A stretch of DNA of 64,000 nucleotides from M3007 sp964550795 (GCA_964550795.1 CAZKBH010000024.1:1-64000), one strand, 5' to 3'. Shown: positions 42,901-52,478, numbered from the stretch's first letter. Notes: generated by a model not told the origin, from the sequence alone. Translations and numbers: made by a program.

Positions 42901-45816
42901 ATGAAAAATATATGGAACATTGCCCTCGCTGGCGTGCTGCTGCTGTGTCTGGTAGCCTCGTCTGCTTGTGTTACGACCAAAAAGAAAGGACAAGAGACGA
43001 GCAAAGCCAAAAAGTTTTACCACTCGTTTACCAATAAATACAACTATTGGTTCAATGCTGACGAACTCTTCGATCTCACCACGGCCAAATTAGAAGAGCA
43101 GCATAAAGACAATTTCAGTAAAATACTGGATATGTACCCTTATGCTGCCGCTGATCCGAGTAGTGTTCGTACAGATTTGGACAATATCATCCAAAAATCA
43201 GCCAAAGGCATCTCCTTGCACCGCCCGGGCACCTGGACGGACGATAATTATGGCCTCATGGGTAAAGCGCAGTTCCTGAAGCGCGATTATGAGACCGCAG
43301 AAGCCACGTACAAGTTTATTCGCGAACAGCAAGACCCAACCCGTTCAAAAAGCAAGGCAAAGAAGGGTAAATCGTCTAAGCAAAAAGTAGCAGACCGGAA
43401 AAAAGCAGCCGAAAAGCGAAAAGCTGAAGCCAAAAAGAAGGCAAAAGCGAAAAAAAAGGCGGCAGCGAAAAAGAAAAAGGAGGCGGCTAAAAGAAAGGCA
43501 CAAGCCAAAAAAAATAAAGGCAAAAAAGGCAAAACCACTCCAAAAATAGATACTAAAACAACCGCAGCACCGGTAAAACCGGGTGTTGATCCCAAAAAAG
43601 CCGAAGAAGTAAAGCCTCCCGGCCAAAATCCGTACAACCAGCCCTTTGGACGCACACACGATTTTCCTTCCGCAATGGTTTGGTACGGCCGAACCCTCAC
43701 CGAACGCGATAAATACGAAGAAGCGGAATTCCTATTCCGCGAACTATGGGAAGATGTAAATTTCCCGCCGAAACTACACGACGACCTGGCAGCTGCGGAA
43801 GCACACCTCTTTATTAAGCAACAACAGTACGACAGAGCAATTGCGCCGCTTACGAAAGCCATTGAACTGAGCGACAGTAGAAAACTGCGCGCTCGATGGT
43901 CCTTCATTCTTGCCCAGATTCACACCCGTGCAGGTCGCCACAACGAGGCCTTTGCTGCTTATGAACGCGTACTCAACAATAAGCCGCACTACGAGATGGA
44001 TTTTAATGCTCGTCTCTTGCAAATCTCTTCAGGCAGGGCAAACGGGAAAAATGACAGTGAAGCAGCCTTAAAATTGTATGAGCGAATGCTCAGCGAGGCT
44101 AAAAATAAGGAGTACCGGGACCAAATTTATTTTGCCATGGCAGACATTGCCCTGAGCGATGGCAAAAAGAAAGAGGGAATGGAATACCTGCGTAAATCCC
44201 TGGCCTTTAATGAAAACAACACGGCTCAACGGGCAGAAGCTTATCTCAAACTAGGGGACCTCCATTTTGAAGACGAACAGTTTGTACAGGCAAAAGCCTA
44301 CTATGATAGCACCATTACTGTTTTGCCCGTGGACGATCCGCGCCACAAACGTGCAGCAGATTATGCCGAAAATCTCAAAGACATTGCCCGGCTGATTCAA
44401 ACCATTGATGCCAACGACAGCATCGTGCGGGTGTTCAGAATGTCGGACGAAGAACGTGGTGAACTGGCCAAAAAGATAAAAAAACAACGGGAGTCTGACC
44501 TTGCAGCGGCCATCAGCGCCAAAGCGGGTGACCAAGGAAACCCCTCAGGCCCGGCAAAAGCGCCAGCACCCACTGCAGGAAACCAACCATCCTCTTTTTA
44601 CTTCTACAACGAAACGTTCCTGAAAAAAGGACGAAAGGATTTTTCCAGAACCTGGGGAGACCGAAAGTTGGATGATAACTGGCGGCGGAGCAATCGAATT
44701 ATCGCTGGTGGCCCAGATGAAGTGGCAGGAAGTGACAGTAACCGTACTAAAGTGGTGGCAGATGCAGAGATGAAAGATATTTTTTCTAATATTCCAAGCT
44801 CAGAGGCTGAACTCTCCGTGATACACATGGCTACCTACGAGGCCATGTACCAACTCGGCACACTTTACCGCGACCGGTTGCAGAACAATCGCCGCAGCAC
44901 AGGCACCCTGGAGGAAGTGCAAACAAGATACCCCGATACTGCCCGCTATGAAAAGGAAATCTGGTATTACTGTTACTTGGGGTTCAATGACCTGAAAAAT
45001 CAGGAACGAGCGAAGTTTTACTACGATAAGTTGGTGGAAAAATATCCCAAAAGCGCCTACGCACGCACGCTCACTGATCCCAACTTCCTGAATGCAACCA
45101 AGGAACGCGAGCGGGAACTCAACAGATACTACGAAGAAACGTACGCAATTTTCCAAAAAGGCGAGTACAAAAACGCCTTCGATCGCTGCGAAGAAGCCCC
45201 CAAAAAGTATGGGTCTCAAAATCCGCTCGTTGCAAAGTTTGCGCTTATAAGCGCCTTGTGTACGGGTAATCTAAGCGGAAACGAAGCGTACTGCGCAGCG
45301 CTTGGGGAATTGATTAAACGATATCCAGACAGCCCGGAGGCTACCAGGTCCAGAGAAATAGCCCGGGTGCTTGCGTGTAAAGGCTTTGAGGTGGACAACA
45401 CGAGAAAAGTGGACCCCTCGGCAATTGACGACGGCTTCACCAGGGAGGATGATAAACTCCACTATTTTATCGTGGCGCTCAAGGGTGACAATGTCAAGCT
45501 TGATGAGGTCAAAGCTGCGGTGTCTGATTACAACAATGAAAACCACAAGGCGGAGCAGCTTCGGATCTCCAATATTTTTCTTGGCACAGATGTCAGTACG
45601 CCCATTGTGGTGATTCGCAAATTCGACTCCAAAACGCAGGCGATGCGTTATTATGAAGAGGTCAAGGGGATAAACGACTTTCTCGGGGAAACCAGCAAAA
45701 AAACCTACAACAAGGAAATGTTTGCCGTGACCCAGGAAAACTACCGCCGGATATTGAAAAACAAAACTTTGGACCGCTACCGGGAGTTTTTTGCAGAAAA
45801 TTACTTGAAAAAGTAA
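42901..45816 (+). CDS. porW: T9SS-associated TPR lipoprotein, PorW/SprE family
   Basis: 971 residues. Lipobox SSAC (Cys23), then the family N-terminus KAKKFYHSFTNKYNYWFNADEL. TPR arrays at about 235-500 and 640-790 (EAEFLFRELWED, NEAFAAYERVLNN, KLGDLHFEDEQFVQAKAYYDS, YEKEIWYYCYLGFNDL). PorW/SprE is an outer-membrane lipoprotein needed for T9SS secretion and gliding, thought to link the PorKN ring to the translocon. Odd feature: a Lys/Ala-rich coiled segment (about 148-217) splits the first repeats. The C-terminus has an unassigned alpha/beta domain. Ends in an intrinsic terminator. Confidence 0.9.
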   Translation: MKNIWNIALAGVLLLCLVASSACVTTKKKGQETSKAKKFYHSFTNKYNYWFNADELFDLTTAKLEEQHKDNFSKILDMYPYAAADPSSVRTDLDNIIQKSAKGISLHRPGTWTDDNYGLMGKAQFLKRDYETAEATYKFIREQQDPTRSKSKAKKGKSSKQKVADRKKAAEKRKAEAKKKAKAKKKAAAKKKKEAAKRKAQAKKNKGKKGKTTPKIDTKTTAAPVKPGVDPKKAEEVKPPGQNPYNQPFGRTHDFPSAMVWYGRTLTERDKYEEAEFLFRELWEDVNFPPKLHDDLAAAEAHLFIKQQQYDRAIAPLTKAIELSDSRKLRARWSFILAQIHTRAGRHNEAFAAYERVLNNKPHYEMDFNARLLQISSGRANGKNDSEAALKLYERMLSEAKNKEYRDQIYFAMADIALSDGKKKEGMEYLRKSLAFNENNTAQRAEAYLKLGDLHFEDEQFVQAKAYYDSTITVLPVDDPRHKRAADYAENLKDIARLIQTIDANDSIVRVFRMSDEERGELAKKIKKQRESDLAAAISAKAGDQGNPSGPAKAPAPTAGNQPSSFYFYNETFLKKGRKDFSRTWGDRKLDDNWRRSNRIIAGGPDEVAGSDSNRTKVVADAEMKDIFSNIPSSEAELSVIHMATYEAMYQLGTLYRDRLQNNRRSTGTLEEVQTRYPDTARYEKEIWYYCYLGFNDLKNQERAKFYYDKLVEKYPKSAYARTLTDPNFLNATKERERELNRYYEETYAIFQKGEYKNAFDRCEEAPKKYGSQNPLVAKFALISALCTGNLSGNEAYCAALGELIKRYPDSPEATRSREIARVLACKGFEVDNTRKVDPSAIDDGFTREDDKLHYFIVALKGDNVKLDEVKAAVSDYNNENHKAEQLRISNIFLGTDVSTPIVVIRKFDSKTQAMRYYEEVKGINDFLGETSKKTYNKEMFAVTQENYRRILKNKTLDRYREFFAENYLKK

Positions 45817-45840
45817 AAAACTATGCGGTTTAGATATACA

Positions 45841-45879
45841 TCGAGGCACAGGGCTTTTGAACCTTGTGCCTCGATTTTT
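45841..45879 (+). terminator. Intrinsic terminator after porW
   Basis: A stem of tcgaggcacaggg with ccttgtgcctcga, followed by six Ts, 24 bases past the porW stop and just before truA. Confidence 0.9.
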
Positions 45880-45894
45880 TATACACACAACAAA

Positions 45895-46629
45895 ATGGCA
45901 AAATTCAAACTGACCCTCGAGTACGACGGCTCGCGGTACTCCGGCTGGCAAATCCAAAAAAACGAACGCTCCGTGCAAGGCGAACTCTTGCAAGTGGCCG
46001 CAAAAATCTTTGATAATCAACCGGTTGAAATATACGGAGCCGGTCGAACAGATGCCGGGGTGCATGCACGGGGGCAGGTAGCGCACTTGGAGCTTGCCAA
46101 CACGCGTCTCACTCCCGAGCAAATCAAGATGAGCATGAACGATGAATTGGGGCATGCTATCAACATTTTGCATGTGGAAAAAGCCCACCCAAAGTTTCAC
46201 GCCCGCCACGATGCCCGCAGCCGTAGTTATACCTACCAAATATCAAAACGGCGGGATGCCTTTGGTAAAAAATATGTCTGGTGGGTGCGCGATCCCTTAG
46301 ATCTCCGTGCCATGCGCGAAGCAGCATCCAGATTGGAAGGGTTCCACGATTTTCGCTCTTTTGGCTCTACGGAAAAAGAAGGCCAAAGCACGCTGGTGGA
46401 CCTTGATCGGGTGGAAATTCGGGAAGAGGGTGATCGGATTTACATCCATATTACTGGCTCGCATTTTTTGTGGAAAATGGTGCGGCGTATGGTCGGTGTA
46501 TTGGTCGAGGTGGGCCGAGGAAACATGTCCGGGCAAGACGTTGAAACTTTTCTGAAAACCAACTCTCGGGAACCAGCCCGGTACACAGCTCCACCCAGCG
46601 GTTTGTTCTTGGAACACGTGGATTATTGA
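45895..46629 (+). CDS. truA: tRNA pseudouridine synthase A
   Basis: 244 residues from ATG 45895 (MAKFKLTLEYDGSRYSGWQ). The catalytic Asp53 lies in AGRTDAGVHARGQ. Other family motifs are RSYTYQISKRRDAF and HFLWKMVRRMVGVL. It makes pseudouridine at positions 38-40 of tRNAs. The start is only 16 bases past the porW terminator, so the truA promoter must overlap it or transcription reads through. Confidence 0.96.
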   Translation: MAKFKLTLEYDGSRYSGWQIQKNERSVQGELLQVAAKIFDNQPVEIYGAGRTDAGVHARGQVAHLELANTRLTPEQIKMSMNDELGHAINILHVEKAHPKFHARHDARSRSYTYQISKRRDAFGKKYVWWVRDPLDLRAMREAASRLEGFHDFRSFGSTEKEGQSTLVDLDRVEIREEGDRIYIHITGSHFLWKMVRRMVGVLVEVGRGNMSGQDVETFLKTNSREPARYTAPPSGLFLEHVDY

Positions 46630-46652
46630 TTGTGATCTGGGCATCTCTCAAG

Positions 46653-46771
46653 TTGATAGGGTTTATGAAAGTTGATAGGGTTGATAATATTCGCTAGAAA
46701 TCTGGGGATTTCGCCCCCCATAAAGCAGACTTGATAAACTTTCATCAACCCTATCAACCTCATAAACTTTC
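46653..46771. repeat. TTGATAGGGTTGAT-family inverted repeat, larger copy
   Basis: agttgatagggtttatgaaagttgatagggttgata on the left and cttgataaactttcatcaaccctatcaacc on the right, about 45 bases apart. Same family as 30149-30222. It starts 24 bases past the truA stop. Confidence 0.82.
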
Positions 46772-46781
46772 TAAACAGAGA

Positions 46782-46813
46782 AAGCCCCCGCTCCAAATTT
46801 TGGGGCGAGGGCT
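46782..46813 (-). terminator. Hairpin after the small acidic protein gene
   Basis: aagcccccgctcc with ggggcgagggctt, imperfect GC-rich stem. On the minus strand it is followed by a T-rich stretch, 22 bases past the stop of the 46836-47075 gene. Confidence 0.7.
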
Positions 46814-46835
46814 TCGAGGTGGAGTGCTACAATGT

Positions 46836-47075
46836 TTAAAAATGTGCCTCCAAAGCCGTTTTTGCGCTGTATTGCAGGATATTATGCAAAACAGATGGAG
46901 AAGGATTAAACTGTACTTTGGGCAGTTGCGCCTTGCCAGACCGCAAGGCGTTGTAGTCAGCAGAGAGCGCAGCATTATCTTCGATTAAATGCGTCATCTC
47001 CATGGCATCCGCAGCAGACAGTTCGCGGTACAGAAACTGTACCATTTGTGCATCGTATGTGTAGGTTTCTTCCAT
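46836..47075 (-). CDS. Small conserved hypothetical protein
   Basis: 79 residues: MEETYTYDAQMVQFLYRELSAADAMEMTHLIEDN... PSPSVLHNILQYSAKTALEA. I recognise a similar short conserved family in Bacteroidota (Y.E.s...e...i......LPKv.f.PS..vl.NIL.YS), resembling the N-terminal part of anti-sigma factors. There is no membrane segment and the function is unknown. It is monocistronic, with its own terminator. Confidence 0.8.
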   Translation of the reverse strand: MEETYTYDAQMVQFLYRELSAADAMEMTHLIEDNAALSADYNALRSGKAQLPKVQFNPSPSVLHNILQYSAKTALEAHF

Positions 47076-47233
47076 AGGCTTAGTGCCAGATTTTGGCTTG
47101 AAAAAAAGTGAAAAATCGGCTGTAAAACACCGATTTTGAAAGGCTTATTGCATTTTGTCCAATAATATTTTGGAATTTAACACAGACCAGCATTAAGCCA
47201 AATTTTAGCCGGATGCCGATGAGCCGTTTTGCC

Positions 47234-47241
47234 TACTTTTG
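47234..47241 (+). promoter_or_regulatory. TAnnTTTG promoter element for the 47326 membrane protein
   Basis: TACTTTTG, giving a leader of about 75 bases. The 250-base gap 47076-47325 holds no other recognisable signal. Confidence 0.5.
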
Positions 47242-47325
47242 CCCGCTTAAACAGGACAAAATCGTGTAAATAAAATTTATTTCGCCTTATGCTACGAGCC
47301 TGAAAAGGACCATTAACCCATTAAA

Positions 47326-49758
47326 ATGAACAGTGTAGAACAGATAGAACACACCATACACAACCTCGCTTCTCCTAAGCGCGGGCATACGTTTTGGGGT
47401 TTGATAGCAGTGTTTTTGGTCGCTTCTTTCCTGATTTGGGCAAAACATGGCCATTGGTTGCATTCCCCCAATGATGTAATGATTGCGAATAGCAGCGACG
47501 GGTTCAAAAATTACATGACCTCGGCCTGGCACGTGCTGCACGATTCCAGCTACGTGCACTATGAGGGGATGAACTATCCTTTTGGCGAACACGTGCTGTT
47601 TACAGACAATCAACCCATCGTGAGTGCAATGATTCAGTGGTGGAGCCGTCATGTGTTTGATGTGAACGATCAGGTGATTGGAATCATCCACTTATCGCTG
47701 GTATTGTCTATTATTTTTGGAGCCGGAGTGATCTATTTGCTGCTGAGAAAACTCCACCTCCCCGTTTGGTACGCAGGGCTTGCGGCCTTGGGTATTGCCT
47801 TTCTTTCGCCACAGTACAATCGTTTTGACGGGCATTTTGGTCTTTCCCATATTTGGGTGATACCCATGCTGCTGCTGTTGCTCTGCCGATATGAGGAACG
47901 ACAGAGCCGCCGGTACCAAAGCCTTATGATTGGCATATTGGTTTGGTTTTCAGCACAATTGCATTTTTACAATTTAGGGGTCTCTGCCGTTTTTTTGAGC
48001 TTTTACACCGTTTTTCAGATCTTTATCAACCCTTCCTGGCGAAATATATGGACGCGTGCGAGTCACCTGGTTGTAATGATGATCCTCCCATTTGCGGCAC
48101 TGAACGTGTGGTTACATTGGTCCGATTATTACGCGGATCGTCCCGCAGCACCCTATGGTTTCACGGATTACATTGGCCGATGGGAGGGCGTGTTTTTGCC
48201 CTATGATTATTTCCCCGTCCACCAATGGATCAACCGATACGTTACTGAAATTCGGGATCTCGACTTCGAAGCCCAGGCGTATGTTGGGTTTATCGCGTTC
48301 CTTTTTACCCTTTGGTTGATTTTTAAACGTCGTTTTCGACTTTTTGAGCCGGAATGGGAAGCTGCAGCGTATCACCGTGTACACAAAAATTATTTGCAAG
48401 GCATTTGTTTTGCCGCATTTGCAACCCTCTTGTTCAGTTTAGGATTCCCGTTTTCGATTAAAGGTCTGGAGTGGATGGTGGATTATTTTGGGCCGATTCG
48501 CCAGTTCAGAGGTTTGGGCCGATTTACCTGGGCTTTTTATTACGTGATCAACGTCCTGGTGTTTTATATTTTGTGGAACAAAAGCCTGCGCGCACAGGTC
48601 GCGGAAAAATGGATGGCTTTTGTGCGACAACGCTCCGCAAAATTGGCCAATTATCTGCCTAATTTGCTCAAATGGAGCCTCACGCTCATTCCCCTGACGG
48701 TTCTGTGTTGGGAAGCCTACTATTTTCAAAAAAACAATACGCTCCAATTAGTGCCCAGCCTTGCCCAGCGAAAAGTAGTGGCCGCTACGCCAGATCATTG
48801 GCTGAATAAGGTAGATTTTGGTCGTTTTCAAGCACTTATGCCGTTGCCCTATTACCACATCGGCTCCGAAAACATCTGGCTGGAAGCCCACTACCCGCTG
48901 TACCAAAAAGTACAATACACCGCCCTGCAAACCGGGGTGCCTGACATGGGCGTGAACATGAGTCGAGCGCCCGTGAGCCGTATGGTGGAGTCCATGCAAT
49001 TCTCCCTTCCGGCTTTTGAGCCGCCCGTCCTACTGTCAGAACTACCCGACAACCGCCCCATCGCGCTCATGATAGAACCAAGCCAATGGGAAAATGTGCA
49101 GAAAAAATATGCACACCTGCTGGATAAAGCCACTTCCGTTTATAACAGCCCGGAACTGAGAATCCTGGCGCTTGTGCCAGATAGCGTGCGCATCTGGTCG
49201 CAGCAGCAGGCCACCGAAATGTTGTCCTTCGTGAAGGAGCAGGCGAATCAGGTTGCAGGAGGCGGCTGGCAGTGTGTCGGCACTCCCAAATGGTACCAAA
49301 GTATCCAGTTTGACACTATTTCCACAAACACCTACAAGTTCCAAGGAAATGGTGCAGCCACCGCAAATCTGGGCGACACCACTACGATTTGGGAAAATAT
49401 CATTCCCCCAGGGGCTTATGTGTTCAGTGTTTGGGTAAAAGTAGATGCGGATTTGGGGATGACCCAGGATATCCAAATCACCGAAAACGGTCAAACAGCC
49501 CTCCCAGGCAAATTGCCAAAAATGCCCCTTAGAACGGGCCTAAAAACAATCGTCAACCGATGGGCCTTATTCGAGATACCTTTTGAGGTGCAAGGAGCGC
49601 AATCTCAGGTTCATATTTACCTCTATAAAAAAGGTGGCAATGCCGCTTTTTGGTACGATGAAGTCCTAATCCGGGATCAAAATTTTGATCTCTACCGTCA
49701 GGCCCCGGGTTGGGTAGTGAAAAACAATTATTGGTACAAATTGCCCAAAAACTGGTAA
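47326..49758 (+). CDS. Large multi-spanning membrane protein, GT-C-like
   Basis: 810 residues. About ten hydrophobic segments in residues 20-460, with an early periplasmic-loop DGFKNYMTSAWHVLHD acidic motif of the kind seen in GT-C glycosyltransferases and mannosyltransferase-like proteins. A soluble beta-sandwich-like C-terminal region follows (about 600-810; WENIIPPGAYVFSVWVKV, QVHIYLYKKGGNAAFWYDEV, resembling a carbohydrate-binding fold). Possibly a lipid-linked sugar transferase for surface glycans; the family is not certain. It ends 25 bases before the dihydroorotase-like gene. Confidence 0.8.
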   Translation: MNSVEQIEHTIHNLASPKRGHTFWGLIAVFLVASFLIWAKHGHWLHSPNDVMIANSSDGFKNYMTSAWHVLHDSSYVHYEGMNYPFGEHVLFTDNQPIVSAMIQWWSRHVFDVNDQVIGIIHLSLVLSIIFGAGVIYLLLRKLHLPVWYAGLAALGIAFLSPQYNRFDGHFGLSHIWVIPMLLLLLCRYEERQSRRYQSLMIGILVWFSAQLHFYNLGVSAVFLSFYTVFQIFINPSWRNIWTRASHLVVMMILPFAALNVWLHWSDYYADRPAAPYGFTDYIGRWEGVFLPYDYFPVHQWINRYVTEIRDLDFEAQAYVGFIAFLFTLWLIFKRRFRLFEPEWEAAAYHRVHKNYLQGICFAAFATLLFSLGFPFSIKGLEWMVDYFGPIRQFRGLGRFTWAFYYVINVLVFYILWNKSLRAQVAEKWMAFVRQRSAKLANYLPNLLKWSLTLIPLTVLCWEAYYFQKNNTLQLVPSLAQRKVVAATPDHWLNKVDFGRFQALMPLPYYHIGSENIWLEAHYPLYQKVQYTALQTGVPDMGVNMSRAPVSRMVESMQFSLPAFEPPVLLSELPDNRPIALMIEPSQWENVQKKYAHLLDKATSVYNSPELRILALVPDSVRIWSQQQATEMLSFVKEQANQVAGGGWQCVGTPKWYQSIQFDTISTNTYKFQGNGAATANLGDTTTIWENIIPPGAYVFSVWVKVDADLGMTQDIQITENGQTALPGKLPKMPLRTGLKTIVNRWALFEIPFEVQGAQSQVHIYLYKKGGNAAFWYDEVLIRDQNFDLYRQAPGWVVKNNYWYKLPKNW

Positions 49759-49783
49759 AAAAGCATTGAAATTTGTTGAAATC

Positions 49784-51031
49784 ATGCAAATACTATTAAA
49801 AAACGCCCAAATTTTCAACGGCTCGCAGGAAAGCCCAAAGCAGGACATTCTTATCCGAAATGGCATCATTGAGGCGATTGGTTCCAACCTCGAGGCAGGA
49901 GCAGACACGGAGGTTTGGGCATCAGAACAACTCTGCGTGTCTCCGGGATGGCTGGATGTGGGTGTTTATGCTGCGGATCCGGGATTTGAGCATCGAGAGG
50001 ACCTTACATCGGTAGCAGCGGCTGCAGCGGCAGGAGGATTCACCGCAATCGCTTGTTTGCCCAATACGGACCCGGCCTTGCACACCAAGTCTGAAATCTT
50101 GTACATTAAAAACAAGGCCACTTCCCTGCCTATTCACTGTTATCCCATTGGGGCGGTTTCCTACGCTTGCGAGGGTAAGGATTTGGCCGAACTTTTTGAT
50201 ATGCACGCTGCGGGCGCCATTGCATTCAGCGATGGTAAACGATCGGTGCAAGACGCAGGGCTTTTACTTAGAGCTATGCAATACGCCCAGGCATTTAACG
50301 GGTTGATAATCAATGTTCCACACCACAAAACGATTGCTGCCGGCGGACAAATGCACGAAGGTGTAATGAGCACTTCCCTGGGCTTGAAGGGGCTGCCTGC
50401 AATGGCTGAAGAACTCATGGTGCAGCGAGATTTGAGCCTGTTGGAATATTCCGGTGGCCGATTGCACATTCATTTGGTTTCCACGGCTCGGAGCGTTTCG
50501 ATGATCCGGGCTGCGAAACAAGCGGGACAAGCCGTTACGTGCTCTGTGGCAGTGGCCAATCTCTGTTTCAGCGATGAAAAATTGTCCACATTCGATTCAA
50601 ATTGGAAAATCAGTCCCCCGCTCCGGTCAGATTCGGATGCGGCGGCTCTGCTTGAAGGGCTGGAAGATGGCACGATAGATTTTATCTGCTCCAACCACAC
50701 CCCTTGGCATGAAGAAGCTAAAAATTTGGAGTTTACGTACGCCGATTTTGGTATGACTGGGCTGGAAACCAGCTTTGCATTGTGTCGTACTTTTTTGGAT
50801 AAAAAATTGAATATCAACCAATTGGTTGAAAAAATGAGCCTTGCGCCGCGAAAAATATTGGGCTTGCCGATTCCTCCAATTGCCGTTGGAGCACGCGCCG
50901 AGCTCACCGTTTTTGATCCCGAAAAGGAATGGGTTCTGGAGGAAAAAAACGTCCGCTCAAAATCGCGGAATACACCCTTTATCGGGCAAACCATGCGGGG
51001 GAAGGTCTTGGGCATTCTCTCGGGTAAATAA
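49784..51031 (+). CDS. Dihydroorotase-like protein lacking metal ligands
   Basis: 415 residues with overall amidohydrolase/dihydroorotase architecture (ILIRNGIIEAIG; later SNHTPWHEEAK; TVFDPEKEWVLEEK). The metal-binding DxHxH of true dihydroorotases is here Asp58-Val-Gly60-Val-Tyr62, and the strand that normally carries a further His reads TCSVAVANL. A catalytic zinc centre therefore seems impossible. Non-catalytic dihydroorotase paralogues are known to support aspartate transcarbamoylase in some bacteria; a structural or divergent role is likely. The ATG at 49784 gives the standard N-terminus. Confidence 0.87.
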   Translation: MQILLKNAQIFNGSQESPKQDILIRNGIIEAIGSNLEAGADTEVWASEQLCVSPGWLDVGVYAADPGFEHREDLTSVAAAAAAGGFTAIACLPNTDPALHTKSEILYIKNKATSLPIHCYPIGAVSYACEGKDLAELFDMHAAGAIAFSDGKRSVQDAGLLLRAMQYAQAFNGLIINVPHHKTIAAGGQMHEGVMSTSLGLKGLPAMAEELMVQRDLSLLEYSGGRLHIHLVSTARSVSMIRAAKQAGQAVTCSVAVANLCFSDEKLSTFDSNWKISPPLRSDSDAAALLEGLEDGTIDFICSNHTPWHEEAKNLEFTYADFGMTGLETSFALCRTFLDKKLNINQLVEKMSLAPRKILGLPIPPIAVGARAELTVFDPEKEWVLEEKNVRSKSRNTPFIGQTMRGKVLGILSGK

Positions 51032-51075
51032 TCGCATCCCAATATCCCAATCACCGACACAACACAACGCCCCGT

Positions 51076-51951
51076 ATGCCCAATCGCCCACCCGCTACCC
51101 TTGACTGGTTTTTAATCTTTTTCCTTGCCGCGATCTGGGGCGCGTCTTTTTGGTTCATCAAACATTCCGTCGAGATTTTTAATCCGGTACAGATGGCCAT
51201 GTGGCGAATGGTACTCGCAACAGCAGTTTACCTACCTATCGCGGCGACGTATTGGTCAAAAATTGACTGGAAACGCTGGAAACCCCTGGTTGTCGTGGCC
51301 TTTTGTGGCTCTGCGATTCCAAATTTCTTTTTTGCTGTCGCTCAGCAACATGTTGACAGCAGCCTGGCGGGCGTGCTCAATTCCCTGACGCCCCTTTTTA
51401 CGCTGCTGATTGGGACGGCATTTTTTTCCATGGAATTCTCCAAAGATAAGGTGCTTGGTATTGTAATTGGATTGGCCGGCGCGCTTATATTGGTACTTTT
51501 TAACGCCAGCAGCGGCGTATCGGGCAATGCGTTTTTTGCCGGACTGTGTGTACTCGCAACCGTTTGCTACGCCATCAATGCCAATACGGTCAACAAGCAT
51601 CTGCGCGACCTTCCACCAGCGGGCATTGCTTCGGCGGCTTTTGTGATTACTGGTGGTTTATTCTTGATAGGTCTTTGGTTATCAGGCGGTTGGCAGGTTG
51701 CATGGCAGCATCCTGAAGGCATCAAAGGCCTCGGCTACGTTTTCTATTTGTCGGCAGTCGGTACCGTCATCGGCTCCATTGTGTACTTTTTTCTGTTGCA
51801 ACGCACCAGTGCCATTTTTGCCACTTCGGTCACGTATTTGCTGCCAGTGGGTGCCATTTTGATTGGTGCCTTGGATGGGGAGTCCATTGGAATCCTCGAT
51901 TTGGTGGGCACGGTAATTATCTTGTTGGGCGTTTACCTTGCAAGAAAATAG
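51076..51951 (+). CDS. DMT/EamA family transporter
   Basis: 291 residues with ten membrane segments in two EamA halves (first: FFLAAIWGASFWFIKHSVEI...; second: GLCVLATVCYAINANTVNKHL...). Probably an inner-membrane exporter of amino acids or metabolites; the substrate cannot be deduced. It follows the dihydroorotase-like gene by 44 bases and is convergent with the next lipoprotein gene (2 bases between stops). Confidence 0.92.
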   Translation: MPNRPPATLDWFLIFFLAAIWGASFWFIKHSVEIFNPVQMAMWRMVLATAVYLPIAATYWSKIDWKRWKPLVVVAFCGSAIPNFFFAVAQQHVDSSLAGVLNSLTPLFTLLIGTAFFSMEFSKDKVLGIVIGLAGALILVLFNASSGVSGNAFFAGLCVLATVCYAINANTVNKHLRDLPPAGIASAAFVITGGLFLIGLWLSGGWQVAWQHPEGIKGLGYVFYLSAVGTVIGSIVYFFLLQRTSAIFATSVTYLLPVGAILIGALDGESIGILDLVGTVIILLGVYLARK

Positions 51952-51953
51952 GA

Positions 51954-52382
51954 CTATTTCTTTAATAAACCGTTGAGCGCTCCGTACAAGTCTTCGACGG
52001 ATTTTTCAACCGGAAACGCCTTGTCTCCCCATACGATTCTGCTCACCATGTCGCCGTCTTGCCATTCCAGGAAGGAATAGGTATTGCCGGGGTGGGTAAA
52101 GTCAATTTTTGCGATTTGTAAAGTTTCAACGGTTTTGAAATGAGCTTTGGCCACCTTACTTTTTACTTTGCCGGCAGATTTGGTTACGCCCATAATGTCG
52201 CGACTGAACATTTGGCCATTGTCGCATAAAATATAGGCAGATTCTTTTCCCACGAAGCCGCCGCCAGTACCCCAGCGCAGTTGTTGTTCAGGGAGTTTTT
52301 CGGCGGAGTATTTAGCGCCTTTGCAGCCGGTCCACAGCATTAATGCAGCCAAAAGAACAAGCGAAAAAAGGATGAATTTCAT
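51954..52382 (-). CDS. Small hypothetical lipoprotein
   Basis: 142 residues, lipobox LWTGC (Cys20). Compact soluble domain with RWGTGGGFVGKESAYILCDNG and FLEWQDGDMVSRIVWGDKAF. No family recognised. Follows a palindromic repeat downstream of purD. Confidence 0.72.
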   Translation of the reverse strand: MKFILFSLVLLAALMLWTGCKGAKYSAEKLPEQQLRWGTGGGFVGKESAYILCDNGQMFSRDIMGVTKSAGKVKSKVAKAHFKTVETLQIAKIDFTHPGNTYSFLEWQDGDMVSRIVWGDKAFPVEKSVEDLYGALNGLLKK

Positions 52383-52410
52383 GGAAAATGGATATTTTAT
52401 CGTGAAAGTT

Positions 52411-52469
52411 GAGCGTTTTCAAGAAAGTGTGTCACACCTAAAATTGCCACACTTTTCTAAATACGCTCT
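52411..52469. repeat. GTGTG-family palindrome between purD and the lipoprotein
   Basis: gagcgttttcaagaaagtgtgtcacacct on the left, aaattgccacacttttctaaatacgctc on the right, about 28-base imperfect arms. Same end words as 29187-29258. Confidence 0.8.
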
Positions 52470-52478
52470 GAAAGTTGG

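Noticed and set aside
45271..46239. Open frame of 322 codons on the minus strand
   Set aside because: Antisense to porW and truA; no recognisable protein features.
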